From: Planctomycetia bacterium
Lineage (GTDB): Bacteria; Planctomycetota; Planctomycetia; Pirellulales; PNKZ01
Assembly (NCBI GenBank): GCA_021413845.1
Contig: JAIOPP010000090.1
Coordinates: 37,456 to 101,455, forward strand
Length of the DNA: 64,000 nt
Reading direction: 5' to 3'
Of this stretch, positions 47,576 to 56,891 are shown piece after piece. The notes beneath the pieces were generated by a model that searched no databases, was not told where the DNA came from, and saw only the letters and a program-made list of their open reading frames with translations. The stretch's first letter is position 1. Every line of letters starts with the position of its first letter. Position numbers and translations under genes: made by a program.

Positions 47576-48334
47576 ATGACTCGGATCGACGCTGACCAAG
47601 ACCCTGAAGAGCCGGACGTCGCTCCGTATCAGCCGCAGCTGATCTCCGGCAAGTGGGTGATGATCGTCGTCGCCGCGGTCAGCTTTTTCGGTGCCGCTTT
47701 CGGTTGGCTCTGGATCTACGATGCGCAGCGCCGCCCGCGCGATTTCTGGGGCCCCAGGTCGTGGAAGTTGATGGGGCTTGCGCCGGTCGTTCGGGCCCGC
47801 TCGCTGATGCCCGAACTCCCCGCTGCCGACGGCAAGCCGCACCCCGATGATTACGACGGGCTCGTCGTCGTGCATTACGATCCGGGCGAGGCGGCGCGCT
47901 TCGTCGTCGAGCAAGAGAAGCGCGTCGAGAACGAGCCGGGACTTTCGATCGCGACGCAAAGCGCGTCGTTGCGCGAGGCCCTGACGAATCATCGGAGCTA
48001 CAATTGGGACTCGAAAGCGGCGGCGCTTCAGCGGCCGAAATGGCGCTACGCGCTCCTCTTCTCCGAACGAACCGAAGCCGAGGTCGCGAAGCCCGAGGAG
48101 CTGACTTCGGGCAAGCCGCTCGGGAACCCGACGGCGACGTTGCTCTTCGATGCCGATTGCCGTTTCGTGCGCTTGCCGTTGGTCGACAAGGCGATCTCGC
48201 TGCAGCCTTCCATCGCCGAGCAATTTCGGAAGTTCTTCCGGACGCAGTTTCCGGAAGGGGACGCGAAACCGCAAGCGATAGGCACGGCGGTGCCTGCTGC
48301 AACGCCTGCCATGTCTGTCGGCACCGGTAGTTAG
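47576..48334 (+). CDS. Single-TM hypothetical protein
   Basis: A 252-residue protein. ATG 47576 lies one base after the CaiB stop codon, giving translational coupling; the TTG at 47567 is less likely. One hydrophobic segment near residues 25-45 anchors it, with most of the protein on one side. Motifs such as GLVVVHYDPGEAARFVVEQ and LLFDADCRFVRLPLV suggest a soluble beta-alpha domain. Not recognised; perhaps linked to the neighbouring CoA-transferase. Confidence 0.6.
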   Translation: MTRIDADQDPEEPDVAPYQPQLISGKWVMIVVAAVSFFGAAFGWLWIYDAQRRPRDFWGPRSWKLMGLAPVVRARSLMPELPAADGKPHPDDYDGLVVVHYDPGEAARFVVEQEKRVENEPGLSIATQSASLREALTNHRSYNWDSKAAALQRPKWRYALLFSERTEAEVAKPEELTSGKPLGNPTATLLFDADCRFVRLPLVDKAISLQPSIAEQFRKFFRTQFPEGDAKPQAIGTAVPAATPAMSVGTGS

Positions 48335-48344
48335 ACGGCGTTAG

Positions 48345-49499
48345 TTAGCTTGCATTCCAGGCTAACGCTTCGGCGAGCCGTTTCGGCGCGGTGCGGAAGA
48401 GCTTCACGTATTCGTCGTGCGTCGGCTTGAGGCGCACATGGGCCTTCGCACCGTGGTTAAGTGCGATATCGGCGAGCTTGTGCCGCATGAACGGATTGCG
48501 CAAGCGATCGAACGTCTGATCGGCGAACTCGGCGACGTCGTCGACCCGATACGCGATCGTCGGCACGATCTCTTCGTAGAGCAAGCCACGAACCCAGCGC
48601 GTGGCGACGGCGTTGCGGAGCACGTCTTGTACGGTCTCGAAACCGGCCGGCAAGAACTTGGCGACCATCGCCGAGTGGAGCCCGTTGAGAATGCGAACCT
48701 TGCGCAAGTAGAACGGCGTGAGGTCGTCGACGATGCGAATCGCCGGATGCGCGAACAGCGGCGCTTCACGCCCCGCCGGCTTCTCGATCGCCCAGAGCGT
48801 ATAAGGCTCGGCCGAGGTGAAGAGCGGGTCTTGCTTCGTAAGGGGATGATCGGCCGGCGGCGGCGTGACCATGCAGTCGACCAAGTTGTTGAGCCACAAG
48901 CAGCGACGGAGCCAAGCGTGAAACTCGCCGGGCAAGCGAAGCCGCTCGGCTTGCGTTGCGACGAGCTCGGAAAGCTTCGCGGCGTTGCGCTCGATCAGCT
49001 CGCAGGGGATGATCGTGAGAGGTTCGAGCCCTGCCCGAAAGCGGCTCCAGAGAACTTGCGTGAGTTTGCCGGGCAGCGTTTTCGGCACGGTGGTCTTCCG
49101 CTGCGCCACAGCCTCGCCGGCCGCATCGGCTTGCGCAGCCTCGCCGGAATCGGCATCGTCGAGCACGTAGCCGGCTTCGGTGGCGTTGCTCACGATGAAC
49201 TTCAATTCAGGTGATCGGGCGACCTCGAGCACGGCCGGCCACGACTCGGAGGCGACCAGCGCTCGGCTGACGCTGCGCACCGTTTCGACTCGGTCGACCA
49301 CTTCGCCGGCCTCGTAGCCGCGCACGACGACATGAAAGCCGCCGGAACCGGAACTCAACAACTCGGCGCGGCTGCCGGGAGTCGATTGCACGACGACGAC
49401 CGAACCGACGCCGAGCCCGGCATCGTTGGCGTGTTGTACGAAGCGATCGACGAAAGCGCGGAGGAAACGGCCGGCGCCGAATTGCAGAATGGTTTCCAT
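48345..49499 (-). CDS. uxaB: Tagaturonate reductase-like mannitol dehydrogenase
   Basis: A 384-residue NAD-dependent sugar-acid dehydrogenase of the mannitol dehydrogenase family. ILQFGAGRFLRAFVDRF is the NAD-binding start; FIVSNATEAGY and NLVDCMVTPPP follow in the order seen in UxaB, and KVRILNGLHS marks the catalytic region. It is shorter than typical UxaB proteins, so it may be a trimmed form. It would interconvert tagaturonate and altronate in uronate breakdown. The uxaB assignment is by pattern only. Confidence 0.75.
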   Translation of the reverse strand: METILQFGAGRFLRAFVDRFVQHANDAGLGVGSVVVVQSTPGSRAELLSSGSGGFHVVVRGYEAGEVVDRVETVRSVSRALVASESWPAVLEVARSPELKFIVSNATEAGYVLDDADSGEAAQADAAGEAVAQRKTTVPKTLPGKLTQVLWSRFRAGLEPLTIIPCELIERNAAKLSELVATQAERLRLPGEFHAWLRRCLWLNNLVDCMVTPPPADHPLTKQDPLFTSAEPYTLWAIEKPAGREAPLFAHPAIRIVDDLTPFYLRKVRILNGLHSAMVAKFLPAGFETVQDVLRNAVATRWVRGLLYEEIVPTIAYRVDDVAEFADQTFDRLRNPFMRHKLADIALNHGAKAHVRLKPTHDEYVKLFRTAPKRLAEALAWNAS

Positions 49500-49547
49500 C
49501 GTGATGTGTCTCGGTGTCTCTCTAGGTGGGTGCGTCGTTCAATTCGG

Positions 49548-50066
49548 TTAACTGTCTTCGGAGTTGTCGTCGAAGTCATCGGCGTCGAAGCTGCCGCCGT
49601 CGTCGGAGTCGTCATCATCGTCGTCGTCCGGAGCATGATCTTGCTTCGCGCGTCGGGCTCGTTCTTGGAGATAACCTTGGGTCGTGCGGCGGATGATCGT
49701 CGTCGAAACGTATGCTCCGACACCTACTACGAGGGGATAGAGGACGAAGAAAATCAGTTGCTCCATCGCGTTTGCCGGCCAACGGCCGCGCAGCAACTCG
49801 CCGAGGAACTGCAACAAGAGAACGCCGCAACAGATCGCCAGCGGAAGAAATAAGAACCAAACCCCGAGCACGACGATCAAACTGCGCGGCGCTTCTTGCA
49901 CTTTGCGGTATGTCCAACCGGAAGTCTTGATCGTATCGAACGCATCGTTCACGGCATGGGCCGTGATGGGTGCGCCGCACGCAACGCAGTAGTTCTTATG
50001 CGGACTATTCACCCACCCGCAACTGAGGCAAACGACCTCGTTATCTTTCGGCGGCGGAGAAGGCAT
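49548..50066 (-). CDS. Zinc-ribbon membrane protein
   Basis: A 172-residue protein. CLSCG...CVACG (about residues 13-32) form a zinc ribbon. Two hydrophobic segments near residues 62-87 and 103-127 follow. The C-terminus is very acidic, with a run of Asp residues (DDDDDDD, then SFDADDFDD). The topology suggests a cytoplasmic zinc ribbon and an acidic tail on either side. No family recognised. Confidence 0.65.
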   Translation of the reverse strand: MPSPPPKDNEVVCLSCGWVNSPHKNYCVACGAPITAHAVNDAFDTIKTSGWTYRKVQEAPRSLIVVLGVWFLFLPLAICCGVLLLQFLGELLRGRWPANAMEQLIFFVLYPLVVGVGAYVSTTIIRRTTQGYLQERARRAKQDHAPDDDDDDDSDDGGSFDADDFDDNSEDS

Positions 50067-50176
50067 GCGTCGATGAACCCGACAAAACTCGGCGGACGGA
50101 GACGGAACTCAAGCACCGAGTATATCGTGAGGTCGGCTCGGCTGCGCGCTCCGAAAAGCGTAGGCCGTCGTCGCTT

Positions 50177-51565
50177 TTAGTACGCGTGTCGGCTGCGGAA
50201 GCCGCGGGTGATCGTCAGCGCGAGGATCTTGAGATCGAGCCAGAACGACCAATGGGCGATGTAATAGAGATCGCATTCGAGCCGTTTGCGTAGCGAGGTG
50301 TTGCCGCGCCAGCCGTTCACTTGGGCCCAACCGGTCATGCCGCACTTCACGCGCTGCCGTTGATAGTAGCTCGGGAGTTGCCGTCGGAAGCGTTCGACGA
50401 AGACCTCGCGCTCCGGCCGCGGCCCGACGAGGCTCATCTCACCGGCCAAGACGTTGAACAGTTGCGGAAGTTCGTCGAGGCTCCAGCGCCGCATGAATCG
50501 GCCGAGCGGCGTGCAACGATCGTCGTCGCGGGCCGTCCAGACCGGACCGGTTTTCCGTTCGGCATCGGCGCGCATGCTCCGAAACTTGAGCATGAAGAAC
50601 GGTTTGCCGCCGAGGCCCGAGCGCTGTTGATGAAAGAAGACCGGCCCGCGACTCGAAAGCTTCACGGCCGCGGCGAGTGCGACCATCAGCGGCGAGAGGG
50701 CGACGAGGGCCGCCGTGCCGACCAGGAGATCAAGCGTGCGCTTGGCAAGCGAGCCGACGCCGATGTGCGGGTCGCTGCGGAGCGCGATGAACGAAAGATT
50801 GTCGACCTCGAGCGTGGCGAGCTGCATGCCAGCCATGTTGGGGCGGTCGGGCACAAGTTGCACTTCGACGAGCAGCTCGTCGAGCTGACGATAGACGCGC
50901 GGCAATTCGCCGTAGCGCGCCAAGGGAAGCGCGACGAAGACGTGGTCGGCATCCGTTTGCGCGACGACTTCGGCCAGTCGATCGATCGAGCCGAGGCGCG
51001 GGAGCGAGGTCGGCTCGCGCATCGGGCGGTCGTCGACGAAGCCGACCGCTTCCAGGCCGGTCCAGCCGTTACGCGCGATCGTCTCGGCAACCAAGCGGCC
51101 GGTTCGTCCGCAGCCGACGATCACGGCGCGGCTATGGTTGAGCCCGCGGCGGCGCAAATACTTGATGGTTCGCCACACGACGCGCCGGGCCAGCGAGAGC
51201 CCGACGAAATTCAAGATGAGGAACAGGCCGAAGGCGAGGCGCGATTCGTAGACGTCGCGCCGATAGAAGACGACGGCGGTCGCCAAGAGCAACATGAGGA
51301 AACAGGCTTTGCAGATATCGCCGGCCTCGCGCGGAAGCTCGCGCATGCGGTGGACGACATAGAGCCCGCTGAAGCGATAAGCGGCGGCTGCCGACAGTAG
51401 GACGAGCGGCAAGGCCTGCGCCATTTGCGGGATGCTCGGCACCCCCTCGGGCGCAGGCCAGCAGGCGAAGCGAATCGCATACGACACGAACCACGCCACG
51501 GCCGTGACCACGAGATCGCAGCCGAGAAACACCATCGCGAGCTTGTCGCCGTGCCGCCGATACAT
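50177..51565 (-). CDS. Undecaprenyl-phosphate sugar phosphotransferase (WcaJ/WbaP-like)
   Basis: A 462-residue membrane enzyme. I take ATG 51565; GTG 51577 sits too close to GGGAG. Four to five N-terminal TM helices are followed by a NAD(P)-like nucleotide-binding domain (VIVGCGRTGRLV, about residue 145) and the C-terminal bacterial sugar transferase domain: KRTLDLLVG, FHQQRSGLGGKPFFMLKFRSM, then RPEREVFVERF and GMTGWAQVNG. It starts exopolysaccharide or O-chain synthesis by moving a sugar phosphate to undecaprenyl phosphate. No other glycosyltransferases are beside it. Confidence 0.9.
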   Translation of the reverse strand: MYRRHGDKLAMVFLGCDLVVTAVAWFVSYAIRFACWPAPEGVPSIPQMAQALPLVLLSAAAAYRFSGLYVVHRMRELPREAGDICKACFLMLLLATAVVFYRRDVYESRLAFGLFLILNFVGLSLARRVVWRTIKYLRRRGLNHSRAVIVGCGRTGRLVAETIARNGWTGLEAVGFVDDRPMREPTSLPRLGSIDRLAEVVAQTDADHVFVALPLARYGELPRVYRQLDELLVEVQLVPDRPNMAGMQLATLEVDNLSFIALRSDPHIGVGSLAKRTLDLLVGTAALVALSPLMVALAAAVKLSSRGPVFFHQQRSGLGGKPFFMLKFRSMRADAERKTGPVWTARDDDRCTPLGRFMRRWSLDELPQLFNVLAGEMSLVGPRPEREVFVERFRRQLPSYYQRQRVKCGMTGWAQVNGWRGNTSLRKRLECDLYYIAHWSFWLDLKILALTITRGFRSRHAY

Positions 51566-51712
51566 AGCAGGTCGCACTCCCGAAGCGGGTTGAGGGGCGG
51601 ACTTGTATCAAAACGACTTGCGCGGGGTCAAGACGACTACGACGCGGCGTTAGATGCCGCCTCGCGAACCTCTTTGCGGAAGCGTGCTTGCTCTCGATAC
51701 CCGACGGGACCT

Positions 51713-52618
51713 ATGATCGAAGCCATGAACGAGCGCGACCCTCAACCGAACGATGCAACTCCGACCGAGCGCAAGCGTCCGCGCGTCTTCGTGCTGGGGG
51801 CGGGGAAGAAGGCGTCGATCGCGGCAGGTGCCGAGCGATTGCGCGAAGTCGTCGAGCGGCATACCGAAGTCGTGTTGTGGGACCTCGCGTTTCAAGCCGA
51901 TCTGTCGAAGATCGAAGCCGAATGGGCGATCGTGTTCGGCGGCGACGGCTCGATCTTACGCGCCGCTTATCAGATGGGCTACCGGCAGTTTCCGATGCTC
52001 GGGGTGAACCTCGGCAAGCTCGGGTTCTTGGCCGACCTTGCGCCGAACGACTTGCCGGCAACGCTGCCGCGCCTTTGTAGCGGCGAGTTTCGCGTCGGCA
52101 AACATTTGATGTTCGAATGCACGCTCTTTCGCGACGACCGAGAAGTTTGGACCGAGCTGGGCTTGAACGAAACGGCCGTCGTCGCCGGGCCGCCGTTCGT
52201 CATCGTCGACATTCATCTCTACGTTGACGCGGAAATGGTGACGACCTATAGTTGCGACGGTTTGATCGTCAGTACGCCGGTCGGTTCGACGGCGCATAGT
52301 TTGTCGGCGGGCGGACCGATCTTGCGCAAAGATTTGAGCGCGTTCGTCATCTCGCCGATCAGTCCGCACACGCTCACGATGCGCCCGGTCGTCGACTCCG
52401 CCGATCGGACCTACGAACTGATCGTGCCGGAGCCGAACTCGGAGATGCATGTCGTGATCGATGGTCGCGACAAAGGATTGCTGGAGCCGGGAGATCGGCT
52501 GCGAATTCGGCGCGCGGAGCCTTGCTGCTTGTTGATCGAGCCGCCGGGCAACAGCTATTACCGAACATTGCGAGAAAAGCTCGGCTGGGGCGGACGCTTC
52601 CTGCCGAGCTCGGGATAG
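51713..52618 (+). CDS. nadK: NAD kinase
   Basis: A 301-residue enzyme that phosphorylates NAD+ to NADP+. The frame begins earlier, but ATG 51713 (or 51725) is the first sensible start. FGGDGSILRA carries the GGDG motif, LGVNLGKLGFLAD follows, then NETAVV and YSCDGLIVSTPVGSTAHSLSAGGPI, all standard. It is followed by an exported protein gene in the same direction, and lies divergent from the sugar transferase. Confidence 0.93.
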   Translation: MIEAMNERDPQPNDATPTERKRPRVFVLGAGKKASIAAGAERLREVVERHTEVVLWDLAFQADLSKIEAEWAIVFGGDGSILRAAYQMGYRQFPMLGVNLGKLGFLADLAPNDLPATLPRLCSGEFRVGKHLMFECTLFRDDREVWTELGLNETAVVAGPPFVIVDIHLYVDAEMVTTYSCDGLIVSTPVGSTAHSLSAGGPILRKDLSAFVISPISPHTLTMRPVVDSADRTYELIVPEPNSEMHVVIDGRDKGLLEPGDRLRIRRAEPCCLLIEPPGNSYYRTLREKLGWGGRFLPSSG

Positions 52619-52721
52619 ATTCAGAGAGCGGGATAGATCAAGAGAGATGGTCGACGCCGAGCAGGATGGCTCGGAGCAGAAACCGTATCGGGCGAAACGA
52701 TACCACTCGAAAGGATGCGAG

Positions 52722-54077
52722 ATGGCGACGAACGAATCAGCGGCGCGAACGCTTCGCGCAGCGTCCCGCAAAAATACGGTGCTTGGCATACTTACGGCGC
52801 TCAGCCTAGCATCGGCGATCGTCACGGCCGACGCTCAGCAACGCTCGAACCGCCGCACCACGACGACACCTGCCGCAGCGAAGCCGGCCGCTAAGCCTGC
52901 GACTCCGAAGCCCGCGCCGACAGCGAAGCCGGCCCCGGTTGCGAAAAAGCCACCGGTCGCCGCACCGTCCGTGCCTGCCCCTCTGCCGCCGGAGCCGAAG
53001 CGCGAGGTAGAAGAGAAGCTGAAGCCGATGAAGAGCGTCGAGCCTGCGGAACCGGCCCTGCTCGCGCCTCCCGCGGCGAAGCCCGAGGTTCCCACGACGG
53101 CTCCCCTTTCCGCCAACGCACCGACTGCCGTTGTACCTCAGGCTGCCGCACCGAAGCCCGTTGCGCCGCTTCCGCGCACGACGGAGCTGTTCGCGCCGCC
53201 GCCGATCGACGGCGTGACCGATAAGAACGAAAAGTATTTGTTGCGGTATCAATTCTCGGCCGGCGAAACGGTGCGCTGGGAAGTCGAACACAAAGCCAAG
53301 ATCGCGACGACCGTCGAAGGGACTTCGCAAACGGCCGAGACTCTGACCCGCTCGGTGAAGGCGTGGAAAGTCGTCGGCACGCAGCCCGGCGGCGAGACGA
53401 CGTTCATCCACGCGGTCGAGAGCATCGACATGCGGCAAAAGCTCACCGGTCGACAAGAGACCCACTACAACAGCCAAACCGACAAAGACGTGCCGCCGAT
53501 GTTTAAGCAGGCGGCCACGCAAGTCGGCATCCCGCTCGCCGAGCTCACGATCGACACGCGCGGCAAAGTGCTTAAGCGCGTCGACGGCAAGACGCGCCCG
53601 GAAGGGGCCGTGATGACGGACATCACTCTCGTGCTGCCCGACAAGCCGCTCGGGATCGGCGAAAGCTGGTCGACGCCGATCGACATGACGGCGACCGACA
53701 AAGCCGAGGCGACGAAGATCATCAAGGCCCGCCGCAAGCTCACGCTCGAAAGCGTGGCGAACAACATCGCCGTGCTGAAGCATGAGACGCAGATTCTCTC
53801 GCCGCTCAACGATCCGGCGATCGAAGCGCAGGTCGTGCAGTCGGAACAGTCCGGCACGGTTCGCTTCGATCTGGCGCGCGGACGGATCTTGTCGATCCAG
53901 ATGACGAACGATCGCGAAGTGTTCGGCTTTCAAGGAGACGCGAGCGTGATGCACGTCGAAGCGGCGTTCAGCGAACGCCTTTCGGACGCCGCCGCACCCG
54001 CCCCGGCGAAAGCCGTGCAGGCTCCGACGCCGGACGACAAAACCGCCGTCCGGCCCGAGCCGACGACGGTGAAATAG
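52722..54077 (+). CDS. Exported protein with Pro/Ala/Lys-rich linker
   Basis: A 451-residue protein. ATG 52722 is preceded by AAGGA with 6-base spacing; the longer frame lacks this. A signal peptide ends V-T-A-D-A-Q. Residues about 50-165 are Pro/Ala/Lys-rich (disordered). Residues about 180-430 are a beta-rich domain with regular pattern (YLLRYQFSAGETVRWEVEHK, SIQMTNDREVFGF), which I can liken only loosely to DUF6263-like exported proteins. Role unknown. Confidence 0.6.
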   Translation: MATNESAARTLRAASRKNTVLGILTALSLASAIVTADAQQRSNRRTTTTPAAAKPAAKPATPKPAPTAKPAPVAKKPPVAAPSVPAPLPPEPKREVEEKLKPMKSVEPAEPALLAPPAAKPEVPTTAPLSANAPTAVVPQAAAPKPVAPLPRTTELFAPPPIDGVTDKNEKYLLRYQFSAGETVRWEVEHKAKIATTVEGTSQTAETLTRSVKAWKVVGTQPGGETTFIHAVESIDMRQKLTGRQETHYNSQTDKDVPPMFKQAATQVGIPLAELTIDTRGKVLKRVDGKTRPEGAVMTDITLVLPDKPLGIGESWSTPIDMTATDKAEATKIIKARRKLTLESVANNIAVLKHETQILSPLNDPAIEAQVVQSEQSGTVRFDLARGRILSIQMTNDREVFGFQGDASVMHVEAAFSERLSDAAAPAPAKAVQAPTPDDKTAVRPEPTTVK

Positions 54078-54398
54078 CCGCCGCGAACGGCGATCTCACG
54101 CCGAGCGCGTTGGCGAACATGTCGGCAAGCGTGGCCGGCGAGAGGTGGTTAAGTAGTTGTTTTGCAATGGTTTACGGACGGCGAGTCCGCGGAGTCGTCG
54201 ATCCGGAAGTCGGTCCCCTGGCCGAACTCACCCCTGTTTGTTTAAGATGAGTCGTTTACGTCGTATCGGCAGCGGCATTCTCTGAGCATCACGTCTCCGA
54301 GCGAAGTCAGCCGCGTCGGCGATTACCGAAACAATACGTTTACGTCCCCCGCTCGCACCGGCGATGTCGGTCAAGGCGAGCCCCGAGGAGTTTGGGTC
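54078..54398. other. Gap before the L33 gene
   Basis: The 321 bases hold a small hairpin CGGAC-GGCGA-GTCCG near 54175-54189 and the leader of rpmG. I see no gene or repeat here. Confidence 0.45.
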
Positions 54399-54563
54399 AT
54401 GGCGAAGAGCAAGAAGAAGGTCGAAGTCATTCATCTCGTTTGCGAAGAGACGGGCGATTACAACTACACGATGCGTCGTAAGAGCGGCGGCGAGAAGTTG
54501 AAGCTCTTGAAGTATTCGCCGCGCCTCCGCAAGCGCACGCTGCACGTCGAGAAGAAGAAGTAA
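54399..54563 (+). CDS. rpmG: 50S ribosomal protein L33
   Basis: A 54-residue protein, MAKSKKKVEV at the start, then VCEETGDYNYT and GGEKLKLLKYSPRLRKRTLH, matching L33. Only one cysteine is present, so it belongs to the zinc-free form. GAGGAG stands 8 bases before ATG 54399. It sits 40 bases before recJ, so it may share a transcript with it. Confidence 0.93.
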   Translation: MAKSKKKVEVIHLVCEETGDYNYTMRRKSGGEKLKLLKYSPRLRKRTLHVEKKK

Positions 54564-54603
54564 CGCGAGCGATCCGAGAGACGATACCGAACGACGGATC
54601 GCC

Positions 54604-56358
54604 ATGCCGAAACTTTGGCGCATTCAACCCTACGATGCCTCCCGAATCGCCGCGCTCGGCAAAGCGACGGGAGTTTCCCCGGTCGTCGCGCAGTTGCTGA
54701 TGGCCCGCGGCATCGTCGAGCAGGTCGCCGTGCGCGACTTCCTCGAATGCAAGCTCGCGAACTTGCGCGATCCCGCGCTGCTGCCCGGCGTGAAAGAAGC
54801 GGCGGCTTGCCTCATGTCCGCCGTGCGCGAGCGCCGCAAGATCACGGTCTACGGCGACTACGACGTCGACGGCATGACCGCCGTCGCGCTGTTGTTGCAA
54901 TGTCTTCGGCTGCTCGGCGCCGAGGCCAATTTCTATGTCCCGCGCCGCATCGAAGAAGGCTACGGACTCAACGCCGAGGCTTTGCGCACCCTGGCCGAAG
55001 CGGGAACGAAAGTCGTCGTCACGGTCGACTGCGGCATCTCCGGCGTCGCCGAGTCGCACGTGGCACGCGAGCTCGGGCTCGAGCTCATCATCACCGATCA
55101 TCATGAGTTCGCCGCCGAGTTGCCGGTTGCCACGGCGATCGTGCATCCTCGTTTGCCCGGCACGAGCTATCCGTTCGCCGGCCTTAGCGGAGCGGGCGTG
55201 GCGCTGAAAGTGGCGTGGGAGTTGTGTCGCCAAGCGGACGGCGCGACGAAGGTGAGCCCACGGATGCGCGACTTCTTGATGACCGCCGTCGGCATGGCGG
55301 CGCTCGGCACCGTTGCCGACGTCGTACCGTTGACGGACGAGAATCGTATTCTCGTGCAGCATGGACTCGCGAGCTTAAAGGAACGACCGACCGTCGGGCT
55401 CGAAGCGTTGTTGCGCGTCACGGAATTGTCGAAGAAAGAGAAGCTCGATTCGGAAGACGTAGCGTTTATGTTGGCCCCGCGCCTGAACGCGGCCGGTCGG
55501 CTCGGGCAGGCCGAGCTCGGCGTCGAACTTTTGACGACGACGAGCCCCGAGCGAGCCCAAGCCTTGGCCGAGTACGTGCATGAATTGAATGCCAATCGCC
55601 AAAGCTTGGAGCGCAGCATCTACATCACTGCGCACAAGCAGATCACGGAGAAGTTCGACGTTGAAAACGATGCCGCGTTCGTCGTTGCCGATGCCGATTG
55701 GCATCCCGGCGTGATCGGCATCGTCGCCGGTCGATTGGCGGAGAAGTTTCATCGACCGGTCGTCGTCATCGCGCTGGACAAGCTGGGAGTGAAGCCCGGC
55801 ACCGGTTCGGCGCGCAGCGTAGTCGGTCTTGAATTGCATCGAGCGCTCGAGGCGTGCAGCCACCACTTGGTCGGCCACGGCGGCCATGCGGCGGCGGCCG
55901 GCTTGAAGATCGAAGAACGGAAGCTCGATGATTTCCGCGCCGACTTCTGCGAGTTCGTCGCCGCGGAACTCTCGACGGCCAACCGCACGGCCGAGCTCGT
56001 GATCGACGCCGAAGTTCCGCTCTCGGCACTCACGCTCGAAGCGCTCACGCAAATGGAACGCTTGGCACCGTTCGGACAAGCGAACCCGCGTCCGACGTTT
56101 TGCGCCGTCGGGCTCACGCTCGACGAACCGCCGAAGAAGATCGGCGGCGGAGGACGCCACCTGGCGCTGAAGCTCACGCAACATCGCAACTCGATGCGCG
56201 GCGTCTCGTTCGGCAACGGCGAATGGGCCGAAGAGCTCGAGCAGGTCGAGGGCCCGATCGACGTGGCGTTCCGTCCGGTGGTGAATGAGTTCCGTGGTCG
56301 TCGCAACATCGAATTGCAAGTGGTCGATTGGCGCGTCTCGACCCCGGCACCGGTCTGA
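54604..56358 (+). CDS. recJ: Single-stranded-DNA exonuclease RecJ
   Basis: A 584-residue 5'-3' exonuclease on single-stranded DNA, used in repair and recombination. DHH domain: VYGDYDVDGMTA and DHHEF supply Mn ligands, with DCGISG also visible. DHHA1 domain: GHGGHAAAAG near residue 425. The C-terminal OB-like domain follows (VDVAFRPVVNEF). Length is typical. No signal peptide. It is followed by 335 bases and then tRNA-Pro. Confidence 0.95.
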   Translation: MPKLWRIQPYDASRIAALGKATGVSPVVAQLLMARGIVEQVAVRDFLECKLANLRDPALLPGVKEAAACLMSAVRERRKITVYGDYDVDGMTAVALLLQCLRLLGAEANFYVPRRIEEGYGLNAEALRTLAEAGTKVVVTVDCGISGVAESHVARELGLELIITDHHEFAAELPVATAIVHPRLPGTSYPFAGLSGAGVALKVAWELCRQADGATKVSPRMRDFLMTAVGMAALGTVADVVPLTDENRILVQHGLASLKERPTVGLEALLRVTELSKKEKLDSEDVAFMLAPRLNAAGRLGQAELGVELLTTTSPERAQALAEYVHELNANRQSLERSIYITAHKQITEKFDVENDAAFVVADADWHPGVIGIVAGRLAEKFHRPVVVIALDKLGVKPGTGSARSVVGLELHRALEACSHHLVGHGGHAAAAGLKIEERKLDDFRADFCEFVAAELSTANRTAELVIDAEVPLSALTLEALTQMERLAPFGQANPRPTFCAVGLTLDEPPKKIGGGGRHLALKLTQHRNSMRGVSFGNGEWAEELEQVEGPIDVAFRPVVNEFRGRRNIELQVVDWRVSTPAPV

Positions 56359-56693
56359 GCCGTCGAGCGGGCGCGAAACGGTGACGCGATTGCGCTTCAC
56401 GGCGGCTTACGTTTCGCAGTGATCTTCCGTAGTGAAACATCGCCGAGGCTCGTGCGGAATCGAACGCACGAATCATGTGAAACCGCGTGTTTTAGGGGCC
56501 GAAGTTGACGTTGACCGCGACAAGCCGCCGACTAGAATAACGGCTTCTCGGAAACCTTGCGGATTCCGGCGACAGGGTACTTCAGCCTTGGTAGTCGTTT
56601 CAAGAACGACGGCCGACGTCGATTCCGCAAGCTCTCCACCGCCGGCAGAAACCCGAACGCCGGCGTGAACCGTTCGCACACAGAGACGCCGCT
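56359..56693. other. Gap between recJ and tRNA-Pro
   Basis: No gene or repeat is supported in these 335 bases. The tRNA promoter is presumably in the last part, but no clear -10/-35 pair can be named. Confidence 0.45.
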
Positions 56694-56768
56694 CGGGGCG
56701 TAGCTCAGCCTGGCTAGAGCGCTACGTTCGGGACGTAGAGGTCGCATGTTCAAATCATGTCGCCCCGA
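56694..56768 (+). tRNA. tRNA-Pro(CGG)
   Basis: The cloverleaf is complete: acceptor CGGGGCG/CGCCCCG, D-arm GCTC...GAGC, anticodon stem CTACG with loop TTCGGGA (anticodon CGG), T-arm GCATG-TTCAAAT-CATGT, discriminator A. CCA is not encoded. The integrase gene begins 123 bases downstream, so the tRNA 3' end is the likely integration site (attB/attL). Confidence 0.97.
56740..56768 (+). other. Putative attL at the tRNA 3' end
   Basis: The T-arm and acceptor 3' end of tRNA-Pro is the usual target of tyrosine integrases. The integrated element starts right after this. The matching direct repeat (attR) is not in the window; it should contain the last 15-30 bases of the tRNA at the far end of the element. 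Confidence 0.6.
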
Positions 56769-56891
56769 CTTAACCTCAAGATATGACAGACGTTGCACTT
56801 ATCGCAACGGCTTGGACCTCGCACGGCACGTTACTCCGCTAGAACAAAACGTGGATCATCCACGCTTGGGCTTAGCATCGGAGTTTTCACA